Source: Shewanella basaltis (GTDB lineage: Bacteria; Pseudomonadota; Gammaproteobacteria; Enterobacterales; Shewanellaceae). From it: a stretch of DNA of 64,000 bases. The stretch spans positions 248,001-312,000 of the forward strand of contig NZ_JAKILA010000001.1 in assembly GCF_023283885.1 (NCBI RefSeq). The letters run 5' to 3'. Within the stretch, counting starts at the first letter, position 1; each line of letters opens with the position of its first letter. Of the stretch, positions 27,266 through 35,090 are shown piece after piece. The notes beneath the pieces were generated by a model. That model searched no databases. It worked only from the letters and a program-made list of their open reading frames with translations, and was not told the DNA's origin. The translations under genes were made by a program, and so were the position numbers.

Positions 27266-28078
27266 ATGCTGCTTTATTGCAAATTCACTGCAATGTTATC
27301 TTTAAATAAAATTGGCGATATCGGCCAATCCCCTATAATAAAAGCGTTTAAATTCATACCCTACTTGATGTTGATATTGAGCTTGTCGAGCATAAATAGC
27401 CATGCAACAGGGCGACAAGATCACGGTCAACATGATGAGTATCCGGTCAAAATGGGCTTGCATGGAATGTTACTCTTTGGCAGCCAATACGGTCTTTTTG
27501 CCTCACATTTACCTATGTTTCATCAACCACATAATGCCCAAGTTGTGTATAAATTGTCGTTTGCGGACCCCAAAATCCAGGCTGAAGTCGTTAAGGGGAT
27601 CCGCGCGTCCGCAAACAGTAATGACCCCGTGTGGACCATAGTACCTACCACTTTTGATTTATCGCTATTAGATCCCAAGCATCCACAACACATCTCTCAA
27701 CTTACGGTAGATGTAGTAAAAGGGCACTTTGAGCGCGGCGGTAAAATGCAATGGCAGGCGCAAACAATCAATGTCGATAAAATGGAGTTATTTAATCCAT
27801 TACCTCTTGAAAGCGGTTTAGTGAAAGAGGCTAACAATCATTACCTTAACCTCAATTATCAGCCAAATGACAAGGTTCAATTTTTAGTTAACACACTCAC
27901 ATCTCGCCCAGATGCAGACCACATTGTGCGCCTTGATGAAGTACAAACTCCCTTGGCTAAAACGATAATTCTCGCCGCAGAGCCGCACTTATTTAACACT
28001 GAAGCGCAATTGTCATCAGTATTGCCAGCTCACACCAGTGTGCAGCGGATATACCTTGAGCTCGGTGAATTAAAATGA
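27266..28078 (+). CDS. exported protein of unknown function, guanidine-riboswitch controlled
   Basis: 270 residues. The hydrophobic segment FIPYLMLILSLSSINSHA (about 31-48) looks like a signal peptide with a long n-region. The mature start is His-rich (RQDHGQHDEYPVKMGLHG), followed by LFGSQYGLFASHLPMFHQPHNAQVVYKLSF, where several His residues cluster and might bind metal. The rest resembles a beta-rich soluble domain with no catalytic motif I recognise. AGGAG lies 9 bases before ATG 27266. The gene overlaps the next by ATGA, so they form an operon under the guanidine-II element. Function unknown. Confidence 0.75.
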   Translation: MLLYCKFTAMLSLNKIGDIGQSPIIKAFKFIPYLMLILSLSSINSHATGRQDHGQHDEYPVKMGLHGMLLFGSQYGLFASHLPMFHQPHNAQVVYKLSFADPKIQAEVVKGIRASANSNDPVWTIVPTTFDLSLLDPKHPQHISQLTVDVVKGHFERGGKMQWQAQTINVDKMELFNPLPLESGLVKEANNHYLNLNYQPNDKVQFLVNTLTSRPDADHIVRLDEVQTPLAKTIILAAEPHLFNTEAQLSSVLPAHTSVQRIYLELGELK

Positions 28079-28713
28079 GCCATCGTACTCTTGCTGTATT
28101 TCAGCATCACCCTGCAGAAGGGGTCGGCCGCATTGGATTATGGGCGCAGCATCGCAACATTAAGCTGGTTTGCTTTTATGCACCTGATGATTTACCAAAA
28201 TCGTTGGCAGACTATGACGGGTTGATGGTATTGGGCGGGCCAATGAATGTAGCAGATAACCCGCTATGGATGCAGGCTGAGTTAACACTCATCCAACAGG
28301 CGCTAGTATTACCAAGACCAATTTTAGCCATATGTTTAGGGGCACAATTGCTGGCAACACAACTTGGTGGACAGGTGGTTGAGATGCCTGAGCCCGAACT
28401 TGGATGGCAAGATATTCGCTTTAATGACGCCAGCGTGTTAACCGTTCCACAATGGCATTATCAAGCCATTACCTTGCCGACTTCTATCGATATAGTAGCC
28501 TCTAGCCCACGTTGCTCAGTGCAAATGTTTCGCCACCAGCATGCTATTGGCTTACAGTTTCACCCCGAGTGGGATACTAAACAAATTGAGCAATTAACTG
28601 AGGTTTTTGCTGATGAATGCCCAATAACCATAGGGCCACATACCGAGCAATATCACCCCCCAGTTGAACAATTTTTGTTTGAGTTACTTGATGCGCAATT
28701 TGGTGTGAATTAA
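28075..28713 (+). CDS. class I glutamine amidotransferase-like protein
   Basis: 212 residues. Class I GATase fold: LMVLGGPMNVADNPLW (oxyanion strand), nucleophile Cys in ILAICLGAQLLATQLGG, and catalytic His-Glu in GLQFHPEWD. It is similar to stand-alone GMP-synthase-like amidotransferase domains, which release ammonia from glutamine or hydrolyse gamma-glutamyl bonds. No synthetase domain is attached. Translationally coupled to the exported protein upstream. Being cytoplasmic, it cannot act in the same compartment as that protein if the latter is exported. Confidence 0.88.
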   Translation: MSHRTLAVFQHHPAEGVGRIGLWAQHRNIKLVCFYAPDDLPKSLADYDGLMVLGGPMNVADNPLWMQAELTLIQQALVLPRPILAICLGAQLLATQLGGQVVEMPEPELGWQDIRFNDASVLTVPQWHYQAITLPTSIDIVASSPRCSVQMFRHQHAIGLQFHPEWDTKQIEQLTEVFADECPITIGPHTEQYHPPVEQFLFELLDAQFGVN

Positions 28714-30239
28714 TTATCTTCACACAAATTGCGCCCAGCAGCGTAACAACTGGGTTGACGCGGGCATACTGCGCCGCGAGAACAAATTAACCGAGCTTCG
28801 TTTTTAATCCCACGTTCAATCCAGTTAATGTTCAATATTTTAGCGACACTGGTGAGGTCTTTTTTAATGTGTTTAGGGATGTCAATTGAGCCACCATTAC
28901 CAGCACACGCCTGCTTTAAGTCGTGAGCAAGCGACTGCGCGTCTTTACCTTGCGCCTCAATTGCTGGATTTAAATCAATACCGGCACACAACACATGTGG
29001 GTTACCTGCCGAGTCATCAACCTTAATCGACTCACAACAATAGATCCGCGGCTCATTGCCGACATTTAAAATGGAAATCTGTGCCGACGTACCAACAACC
29101 GGCTCGTTAATCATTCTAAATACCGCCCAATGCTGACACGGATCTTCCACCAGACGCATATTGCCCCATGGCAATGGAATACCATTACCGCGATACACTG
29201 CTTTAAGTTTACCTGGTGCATAGGCATCAAAGTAATGCCAGTGAGGATAAGGCGACACAACTGTCATGCGGCGCATGGCAACAGAGGCAGAAACCTGCAA
29301 TTGTTTATGTACGCTAATTTCATAGCCGTGACGGTCAAGTAACTGCCGATACGGCACTTTGGGGCACAATAACGCACCTGCAAAAAAGCTGGATTCAAAA
29401 TCACGCCAGGCGTGTAAAATATCTTGCGCATTTAAGGTGTTAGACTGTGGTGCGTAGGCATCTTCTGAGTCTTCTCGGCGCCCCGACATCATCACGCTTT
29501 TTAAACCGTCTTTGTTGTGCAAAACACAGTGGCCAATATGCACCGCCAAGTCATATTTAAGCCGATTAGGCCGCGTTTTGAGAATGTTACTGATGTAAAT
29601 GGTGCCAGGCGGTTCAAAAAAGGAGGTAACCAACTGTTTTGAACTCATGCCCATTTCGTCCATCACTTCTTTTGGCGCACGATCAATCCACTTAATTTTT
29701 AATCCCATACCTTTGGCAATATCCATAATGTCTTCTATGGCCAATGGCATGCGTTTTAAGCCAACCTCTTCAGCAGCACGCTCTAAATCAGGAAAGTGGT
29801 TTTGGTGATGTTCTTGGTGTGCACGAATAAGCAAATGCGCAAATTGACGACCACTTGTGCCGGTTTGCGATAACATTTCAGGAATGGCGATTTGCAAAAT
29901 GTCATTCGAAAACAGAAAGCTCGGCTCCAGCGGCATTCCGCTCACGCCACCTTTATTGCCTTTTTCTGGTGTAATGGCTTCATCTTCTGGCACATCATCA
30001 AGAAACCATTCCACTTCTTTTTGAAAAACCGTCGCCACAACAGCCAACATATCGGCGCTAGGAACACGTTTTCCGCGCTCTATCATCGACAAATATGACA
30101 CAGAAGGTGCATTGCTCGAATCGACTCGCACACAGCGAGCCGACAAGTCTTCCATGGTTAAGTTATTGCGTTTACGCAAGTTTCTTATCTTTGTGCCCAA
30201 AAAATGGGTCTTTCGCATTAAGCTTTTTTCATTTCTCAT
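28710..30239 (-). CDS. XRE/RamB-like regulator (DUF3612 type)
   Basis: 509 residues. N-terminal helix-turn-helix GTKIRNLRKRNNLTMEDLSARC...SVSYLSMIERGKRVPSADML. A middle ImmA/IrrE-like region includes YDLAVHIGHCVLHNKDG, and a C-terminal cysteine-rich domain (CSRGAVCPRQPSCYAAGRNLC) resembles the short-chain fatty-acyl sensing domain of RamB/ScfR-type regulators. Such proteins control glyoxylate-shunt or propionate genes. An internal ATG at 30218 is an alternative start. Ends 4 bases into the convergent GATase gene. It is divergent from a malate synthase G-like domain gene, which fits a role in acetate/glyoxylate control. Confidence 0.8.
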   Translation of the reverse strand: MRNEKSLMRKTHFLGTKIRNLRKRNNLTMEDLSARCVRVDSSNAPSVSYLSMIERGKRVPSADMLAVVATVFQKEVEWFLDDVPEDEAITPEKGNKGGVSGMPLEPSFLFSNDILQIAIPEMLSQTGTSGRQFAHLLIRAHQEHHQNHFPDLERAAEEVGLKRMPLAIEDIMDIAKGMGLKIKWIDRAPKEVMDEMGMSSKQLVTSFFEPPGTIYISNILKTRPNRLKYDLAVHIGHCVLHNKDGLKSVMMSGRREDSEDAYAPQSNTLNAQDILHAWRDFESSFFAGALLCPKVPYRQLLDRHGYEISVHKQLQVSASVAMRRMTVVSPYPHWHYFDAYAPGKLKAVYRGNGIPLPWGNMRLVEDPCQHWAVFRMINEPVVGTSAQISILNVGNEPRIYCCESIKVDDSAGNPHVLCAGIDLNPAIEAQGKDAQSLAHDLKQACAGNGGSIDIPKHIKKDLTSVAKILNINWIERGIKNEARLICSRGAVCPRQPSCYAAGRNLCEDN

Positions 30240-30384
30240 TTTGTATAATTCACAGTGTAAAATTTTTATTGTGAAATTCTTTGTAAAAATAGCATAGACT
30301 AAAAATCAAGCTGCTAACAAGGCTTAATAATAAACAAATAACAAAATTAATTTCTGACCTACAACACAAGAAGAGGATAAGGCG

Positions 30385-30903
30385 ATGAATATGTCTACTC
30401 AAGCAAGCAACACAGCCACCCAAAACCTTAACCGCTTCATCGGTGAGCAATTTGTGGCGACCACCAATCAAGATGATCGTAGTGCAAATGCAAAAGACTT
30501 TTTGGATGCGCAATTTCCATTAGCCAATGGTTCACATCAAGATGTATGCAGTTACGTGGTTTACTACAACCACTTACTGGCTTTCTTAAAAGATGGCACC
30601 CAGTGTGGCTTACAAAATCCATGTCAGTTTGTGGCGTTAACGGGCCACAAAAATGAACCGACCTCTGTGGTATTAAAAAATAACGATACCCATGTAGAAA
30701 TTTGTTTTGACCGCCTTGGTAAACTAGGCGCAAAAGATTGTGCACATATTGAAGATATTCAAGTGTCTATGCCAATTAAAAACTTACCTACACCTTACAA
30801 GCAGTGGATAAGCTTATTGCACACCAGCTGCCAACCTACTGAAGGTAACTGTAAAGTGTTCACCGCTAAAGATGGCACAGACTACGCCTTGCATCAGCGT
30901 TAA
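30385..30903 (+). CDS. stand-alone malate synthase G alpha/beta domain protein
   Basis: 172 residues. Segments FLDAQFPLANGSH, GLQNPCQFVALTGH, PTSVVLKNNDTHVEI, AHIEDIQV and VFTAKDGTDYALHQR line up, from memory, with the inserted alpha/beta domain of malate synthase G (GSH..., GL.DP.QF.G.TG, PS..LLKNNGLHIEI, G..DV, VYTA.DGSE). The TIM barrel with the catalytic residues is absent, and the frame is intact with a proper AGAGG ribosome binding site. It is not a broken remnant in any obvious way. Divergent from a RamB-like regulator. Catalysis is unlikely; a ligand-binding role is a guess. Confidence 0.7.
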   Translation: MNMSTQASNTATQNLNRFIGEQFVATTNQDDRSANAKDFLDAQFPLANGSHQDVCSYVVYYNHLLAFLKDGTQCGLQNPCQFVALTGHKNEPTSVVLKNNDTHVEICFDRLGKLGAKDCAHIEDIQVSMPIKNLPTPYKQWISLLHTSCQPTEGNCKVFTAKDGTDYALHQR

Positions 30904-30933
30904 TAGATACTGAGCTAACGCTCGCACCCCTAT

Positions 30934-30971
30934 AAAAAGGCTTCTCCCATATATGATGCGAGAAGCCTTTT
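30934..30971 (+). terminator. terminator of malate synthase domain gene
   Basis: AAAAGGCTTCTC pairs with GAGAAGCCTTTT; also usable by the convergent ccoG gene. Confidence 0.92.
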
Positions 30972-31006
30972 GCTATTGCGTTAGTAGCAAATTAATAAAC
31001 TGATAT

Positions 31007-32464
31007 TTACGGCCAAAAAAAACGTGATTGCTGCGTCACCTGATTTTCTGGCTCCACTGGGGTTAAGTTAACCACACTGTTAATTTGAGTCACACTAAAT
31101 TGCAATGTTTGCTGGCTAGTGCCATCAACGCGCTCACTACGACGACCACTAACCGTCACCGGATAATCTAATTGCTCGCCTGGTTTTATCTGCACCACAG
31201 TGTCGGTCACTATGGTCAACGAGGGCGTTTTATCGCTGCGCACTGCAATTTGATACACTGCAGCTTGTTGAGTTTTATTACGAATTTTAAGCTGATAGCT
31301 GTTTTCAACCCTATCTGCACCCACTTCACGGTACAAGGTTTGACGATCGCGGATGACATTAAGCTGAATATGACTTAATTGGCTTAAATCGATAATAATT
31401 AAGCTAATCATTATTAGCAGTGCGCTGGCATATCCTAGGGCTTTGAGTGAAAACACACTGGTTTGCGGCTGGCCTTTTAAGGCGTTTTCGCTGGTAAAAC
31501 TAATTAAATTTGGCGCATAACCAAACTTTTCCATGGTTTGATTACAGGCATCAACGCAAGCGCCACAATTGATACACTCGTATTGCAAGCCATTGCGAAT
31601 ATCAATGCCTGTGGGGCAAACATCCACACATAAATTGCAATCAACACAGTCACCTAACTCGGTTTTTTCAGCACGTTTACGTGGCCCACGGGACTCACCC
31701 CGTTCAGTATCATAACTAACCGTTTTAGTGTTTGCGTCAAACATCACCGCCTGAAAACGTGAATATGGGCAGCAATGCAAACACATCATTTCGCGCATCC
31801 AACCGGCATTTAAGTAGGTGCAGAGGGCAAAAAACCATACCCAGGCACCGGTCCAAAAACCACTGCTTGCAGTAAATATATCAATATACAGTTCACGGGC
31901 AGGCATAAAATAGCTAATAAACCCGCAACCTGTGAGTAAGGCAAACACAATCCATAATGCATGCTTGGTCAGTCTTTTACGAAATTTACTGATTGACCAT
32001 GGCGCTTTATCTAATGCGGCGCGGTGATGATGATTATCCTCTATTTTGGCTTCTATCCACATGTAAATGAAGGTCCAGGCGGTTTGTGGGCACAAAAATC
32101 CACACCACACTCGACCCCAATACACGGTGACAAAAAACAGTGCAAACGCGGCAGCCATAAAAAACCACGCGAGTAAGGTAAAGTCTTGCGGCCATAAGGT
32201 GAGATTAAAGAAAAAGAATTGCTGCTCGGTCACGTCAAACAAAATCGCTTGTCGGCCTTGGTAATTGATAAACGGCAAAATGAAAAAAATCGCAATCAAA
32301 CAACTATTACTGTATTGGCGTAAGCGCTGGAATAGTCCTTTTTGTTCCCGGACATGGATTTTATTCGACACTGGGGCGATTTCAACCACCGGAATACGTT
32401 GCGATGTACCGACATGGGTATTCGGCTGAGCCGGAGATGCGGCGTGAGTTGATGAATTGGGCAT
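31007..32464 (-). CDS. ccoG: cytochrome c oxidase accessory protein CcoG
   Basis: 485 residues from ATG 32462-32464, chosen for the AGGAA 8 bases upstream; the longer frame lacks one. Polyferredoxin of the inner membrane (FixG/RdxA) needed for copper delivery to cbb3 oxidase. Several membrane helices flank GRVWCGFLCPQTAWTF and the two 4Fe-4S motifs CVDCNLCVDVCP and CINCGACVDACN. The C-terminal FixG immunoglobulin-like domain is about 375-480. No ccoNOQP genes are adjacent. The gene has its own sigma-54 promoter and upstream sites shared with the adjacent activator gene. Confidence 0.94.
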   Translation of the reverse strand: MPNSSTHAASPAQPNTHVGTSQRIPVVEIAPVSNKIHVREQKGLFQRLRQYSNSCLIAIFFILPFINYQGRQAILFDVTEQQFFFFNLTLWPQDFTLLAWFFMAAAFALFFVTVYWGRVWCGFLCPQTAWTFIYMWIEAKIEDNHHHRAALDKAPWSISKFRKRLTKHALWIVFALLTGCGFISYFMPARELYIDIFTASSGFWTGAWVWFFALCTYLNAGWMREMMCLHCCPYSRFQAVMFDANTKTVSYDTERGESRGPRKRAEKTELGDCVDCNLCVDVCPTGIDIRNGLQYECINCGACVDACNQTMEKFGYAPNLISFTSENALKGQPQTSVFSLKALGYASALLIMISLIIIDLSQLSHIQLNVIRDRQTLYREVGADRVENSYQLKIRNKTQQAAVYQIAVRSDKTPSLTIVTDTVVQIKPGEQLDYPVTVSGRRSERVDGTSQQTLQFSVTQINSVVNLTPVEPENQVTQQSRFFWP

Positions 32465-32499
32465 AACGGATTTCCTATAACACAGTAATCCCCTGCTAT

Positions 32500-32515
32500 A
32501 GCAAAGACCAAGCCA
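32500..32515 (-). promoter_or_regulatory. sigma-54 promoter of ccoG
   Basis: On the minus strand the sequence reads TGGCTTGGTCTTTGCT, with GG and GC separated by exactly ten bases as in -24/-12 promoters. Transcription would begin near 32489, 25 bases before the ccoG ATG. Confidence 0.75.
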
Positions 32516-32578
32516 ACCAAAAATAAGTTTCAACCCACTGATTTAAATAGATTTAAAATTAATCCCGGCCGCAACAAG

Positions 32579-32613
32579 TCACGATATACCGCGATAGTAG
32601 CGATATATCGTGG
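32579..32613. promoter_or_regulatory. tandem enhancer sites upstream of ccoG
   Basis: TCACGA-TATA-CCGCGA (32579-32594) and TAGCGA-TATA-TCGTGG (32598-32613), two imperfect palindromes with the same 6-4-6 layout, about 100-120 bases upstream of the predicted start. A third site of this type precedes the activator gene. Confidence 0.65.
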
Positions 32614-32637
32614 CTGACATTTCCACTCTTGGGTGAT

Positions 32638-34080
32638 TTATCGTGTTATGGCGAGCTTTTTCATCCGTGAGCGCAAGGTGCTGGCAGGCATGTCGAGCAT
32701 GGCTGCGGCGCCTTGAGGACCTGAGATGCGCCAGTGCGTCATATTGAGCACAGAGACAATGTGGGCCGCTTCCGCTTGAGCCATGGTAAGGGCGCCCGTT
32801 GCTTGTGGTGATGTCACTGTGGCAGGCAGGGTATGAAAAGAGAGCAGGCCATGAGTCGACAAAATGATTTCGCGCTCAATCAAGTTTTGCAGCTCTCGTA
32901 CATTACCGGGCCAACTGTACTGCTGTAAGTTTTGCAGCCCTTTTGAGCTCACTTTGGTGATTTTTTTACCTAACTTTTTACTCAATGATGCCGTCAAATC
33001 GCTCACTAATTGGGGAATATCTTCGCGTCGCTCCCGCAGCGGCGGCACCGTAATGGGAAACACATTTAAGCGATAATATAAATCCATGCGAAATAAGCCT
33101 TGTTCAACTCGCGCGGCTAAATCATGGTGAGTTGCTGCAATTAAGCGAATATTGACACGGATGGTTTCGCTACTGCCAACACGCTCAAAGCTTTGCTCTT
33201 GAATCACTCGTAGCAATTTAGATTGGGCAGATAAACTCAGCTCGGCAATTTCGTCTAAAAATAAGGTGCCATTATGGGCCAACTCAAACCGACCTTTACG
33301 TCTTGTTGTCGCCCCAGTAAAGGCACCTTTTTCATGGCCAAAGAGCTCGCTTTCTAATAATGCACTGGAAAAAGCCGCGCAGTTAACACTGACCATGGGC
33401 TGATCTTTGCGATGACTCAAGCGATGTAAACTGCGAGCCACTAACTCTTTGCCTGTGCCATTTTCACCGCAAATAAGTACCGTGCTGTCGGTATTTGCCA
33501 CCAAATTAATTTGTTGAATTAACTGCTTAATCGGTTGGCTATTACCTGAAAGGCCTAACGCGCCTTGCTGACCTTGTAGTTCGGTGAGTAAGTATTGGTT
33601 TTCAGATGCGAGGCGCTCAGACAAGGCTTGCACCTGCGCCAAGGCTTGCCTAAGTGATTGCTCGGTATGTTTTTGCATACTGACATCACGAAATATCGCG
33701 ATTACACCAACCAGCTTTTGTTGATGATAAACAGGGGTCGAGCTGTAATATACCGGAAAACTGCTACCGTCTTTGCGCCAAAAAACATCATCAGATACCT
33801 GGCGCGGTATGGCGTCGTGTAATGTACGGTAAATAGGACAGTCATGTTGTGGGTAATGGCTACCATCAGCATGGCTGTGGTGGTGACAATCATGGATATT
33901 TTTGCCTATCAGTTCTTCACTCTTCCAGCCGGTCATTTGCTCTGCGGCAGGGTTAATAAATACCGCATTTCCAGCCAAGTCAAAACCGTATACCCCTTCG
34001 GTCATAGCATTTAACAACAAGGTGTTTTCAGGTAAAAAGTGGTTAGCCGGTGCTGTTAAATCGTTTTTTGAATCAGCCAT
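32638..34080 (-). CDS. PAS-AAA sigma-54 enhancer-binding protein
   Basis: 480 residues from ATG 34078-34080; an in-frame GTG lies three codons upstream. N-terminal PAS domain (about 10-130) with a striking His/Cys run [20 protein letters not shown], then a short coiled coil. The AAA+ domain follows: Walker A GENGTGKE, sigma-54 loop GAFTGAT, Walker [14 protein letters not shown], and [20 protein letters not shown]. The C-terminal [28 protein letters not shown] is like FhlA/HyfR. No receiver domain, so it senses directly, perhaps redox or oxygen. It sits upstream of ccoG, which has a sigma-54 promoter. Confidence 0.9.
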   Translation of the reverse strand: MADSKNDLTAPANHFLPENTLLLNAMTEGVYGFDLAGNAVFINPAAEQMTGWKSEELIGKNIHDCHHHSHADGSHYPQHDCPIYRTLHDAIPRQVSDDVFWRKDGSSFPVYYSSTPVYHQQKLVGVIAIFRDVSMQKHTEQSLRQALAQVQALSERLASENQYLLTELQGQQGALGLSGNSQPIKQLIQQINLVANTDSTVLICGENGTGKELVARSLHRLSHRKDQPMVSVNCAAFSSALLESELFGHEKGAFTGATTRRKGRFELAHNGTLFLDEIAELSLSAQSKLLRVIQEQSFERVGSSETIRVNIRLIAATHHDLAARVEQGLFRMDLYYRLNVFPITVPPLRERREDIPQLVSDLTASLSKKLGKKITKVSSKGLQNLQQYSWPGNVRELQNLIEREIILSTHGLLSFHTLPATVTSPQATGALTMAQAEAAHIVSVLNMTHWRISGPQGAAAMLDMPASTLRSRMKKLAITR

Positions 34081-34123
34081 AATCGCCACAAGTTAAATCA
34101 ATAATGACCATAGTATAGCCAAG

Positions 34124-34139
34124 TCACGAAATATCGCGA
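34124..34139. promoter_or_regulatory. putative autoregulatory site of the PAS activator
   Basis: TCACGAAATATCGCGA, the same 6-4-6 palindrome class as the two sites before ccoG, 44 bases upstream of the activator start. The remaining bases to 34412 hold the divergent promoters; no other feature seen. Confidence 0.6.
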
Positions 34140-34412
34140 CCTAATACTCACTGCAGTAATGTCATTGTGCCTTTATCACTTTACTTAGCCACCCTGACAC
34201 ACGACCTTTTCAATATTTACGCTAAACTAAAAGAAACGCTGGTTTTATTGTTATAGTGTTAGCGGTCAATATCATGTACTGATGTTGGCTGTATTACGTA
34301 GTCTAAACCACATAGAAATGAAGTATTTATCCGTATTGTGAGTTATGATAACTACCAGCGTAGAGGGTTAACTTTTGTGTGTCACACAAACGAAGAAGGC
34401 ATATAAAAACCA

Positions 34413-35090
34413 ATGATTCGACTGACAGACTGTTTATTGTGTTTATCGTATTTTGTTTGCACCTCGCTAACTGCTGCCTCGTTATCGGTAAACATGACTG
34501 ATACTCAGGGCGTTGCCTTAGGTGATACCGTTGTAGAACTAACCCCTGTTACGGCATCGGCAATGCCTCCTAAAGCCCCACAGCACTACGAAATGCGCCA
34601 AGAAAATCGCGTTTTTTCACCGTTTGTGCTTGCTGTACCTCAAGGCGCTAAAGTCGATTTTCCTAACCTAGACCGTACTCGCCATCATGTTTATTCTTTT
34701 TCTCCAGCCAAGCAATTTGAATTAAAGTTGTATGTTGGCCAAGCAGAAGCGCCCATTTTATTTGACCAACCAGGTTTAGTCGCTATTGGCTGTAATATTC
34801 ACGACTATATGCAAGCCTTTATTTACGTGGCAAAAAGCCCTTATTTTGCCTCAAGCGATGACAACGGATTAGCCAGCATTACCGATTTGCCCACTGGCGA
34901 ATATACCGTCACGCTTTGGCACCCCTGGCAAAATGTTCAGCCACAACCAACAAATATCATCATTAACGAGTCGAGTCACGCGGTGACCTTAACACTCGAT
35001 GTAAATAGACAAAATAAGCCTTCTTCACCGCCTAGCGGCTTTGGCGCCTCCTTCAATGCAAGCTCACACGCAGGACAACATGCCAAATAG
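34413..35090 (+). CDS. periplasmic cupredoxin-like (methylamine-utilisation-type) protein
   Basis: 225 residues with a signal peptide (about 1-22). A cupredoxin-like domain carries possible copper ligands: His in TRHHVYSF, and Cys, His, Met in AIGCNIHDYMQAFIYV. This is the H...C..H...M arrangement of plastocyanin-like proteins commonly annotated as methylamine utilisation proteins. A beta-sandwich region (ITDLPTGEYTVTLWHPW) follows, then a disordered tail. First gene of a four-gene operon whose next start lies 11 bases inside this gene. Confidence 0.8.
   Translation: MIRLTDCLLCLSYFVCTSLTAASLSVNMTDTQGVALGDTVVELTPVTASAMPPKAPQHYEMRQENRVFSPFVLAVPQGAKVDFPNLDRTRHHVYSFSPAKQFELKLYVGQAEAPILFDQPGLVAIGCNIHDYMQAFIYVAKSPYFASSDDNGLASITDLPTGEYTVTLWHPWQNVQPQPTNIIINESSHAVTLTLDVNRQNKPSSPPSGFGASFNASSHAGQHAK

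Noticed and set aside
33686..33701. Exact copy of TCACGAAATATCGCGA inside the PAS activator gene
   Set aside because: It encodes IAIFRDVS, a common PAS sequence, so the match to the operator may be codon-driven coincidence. Not counted as a site.
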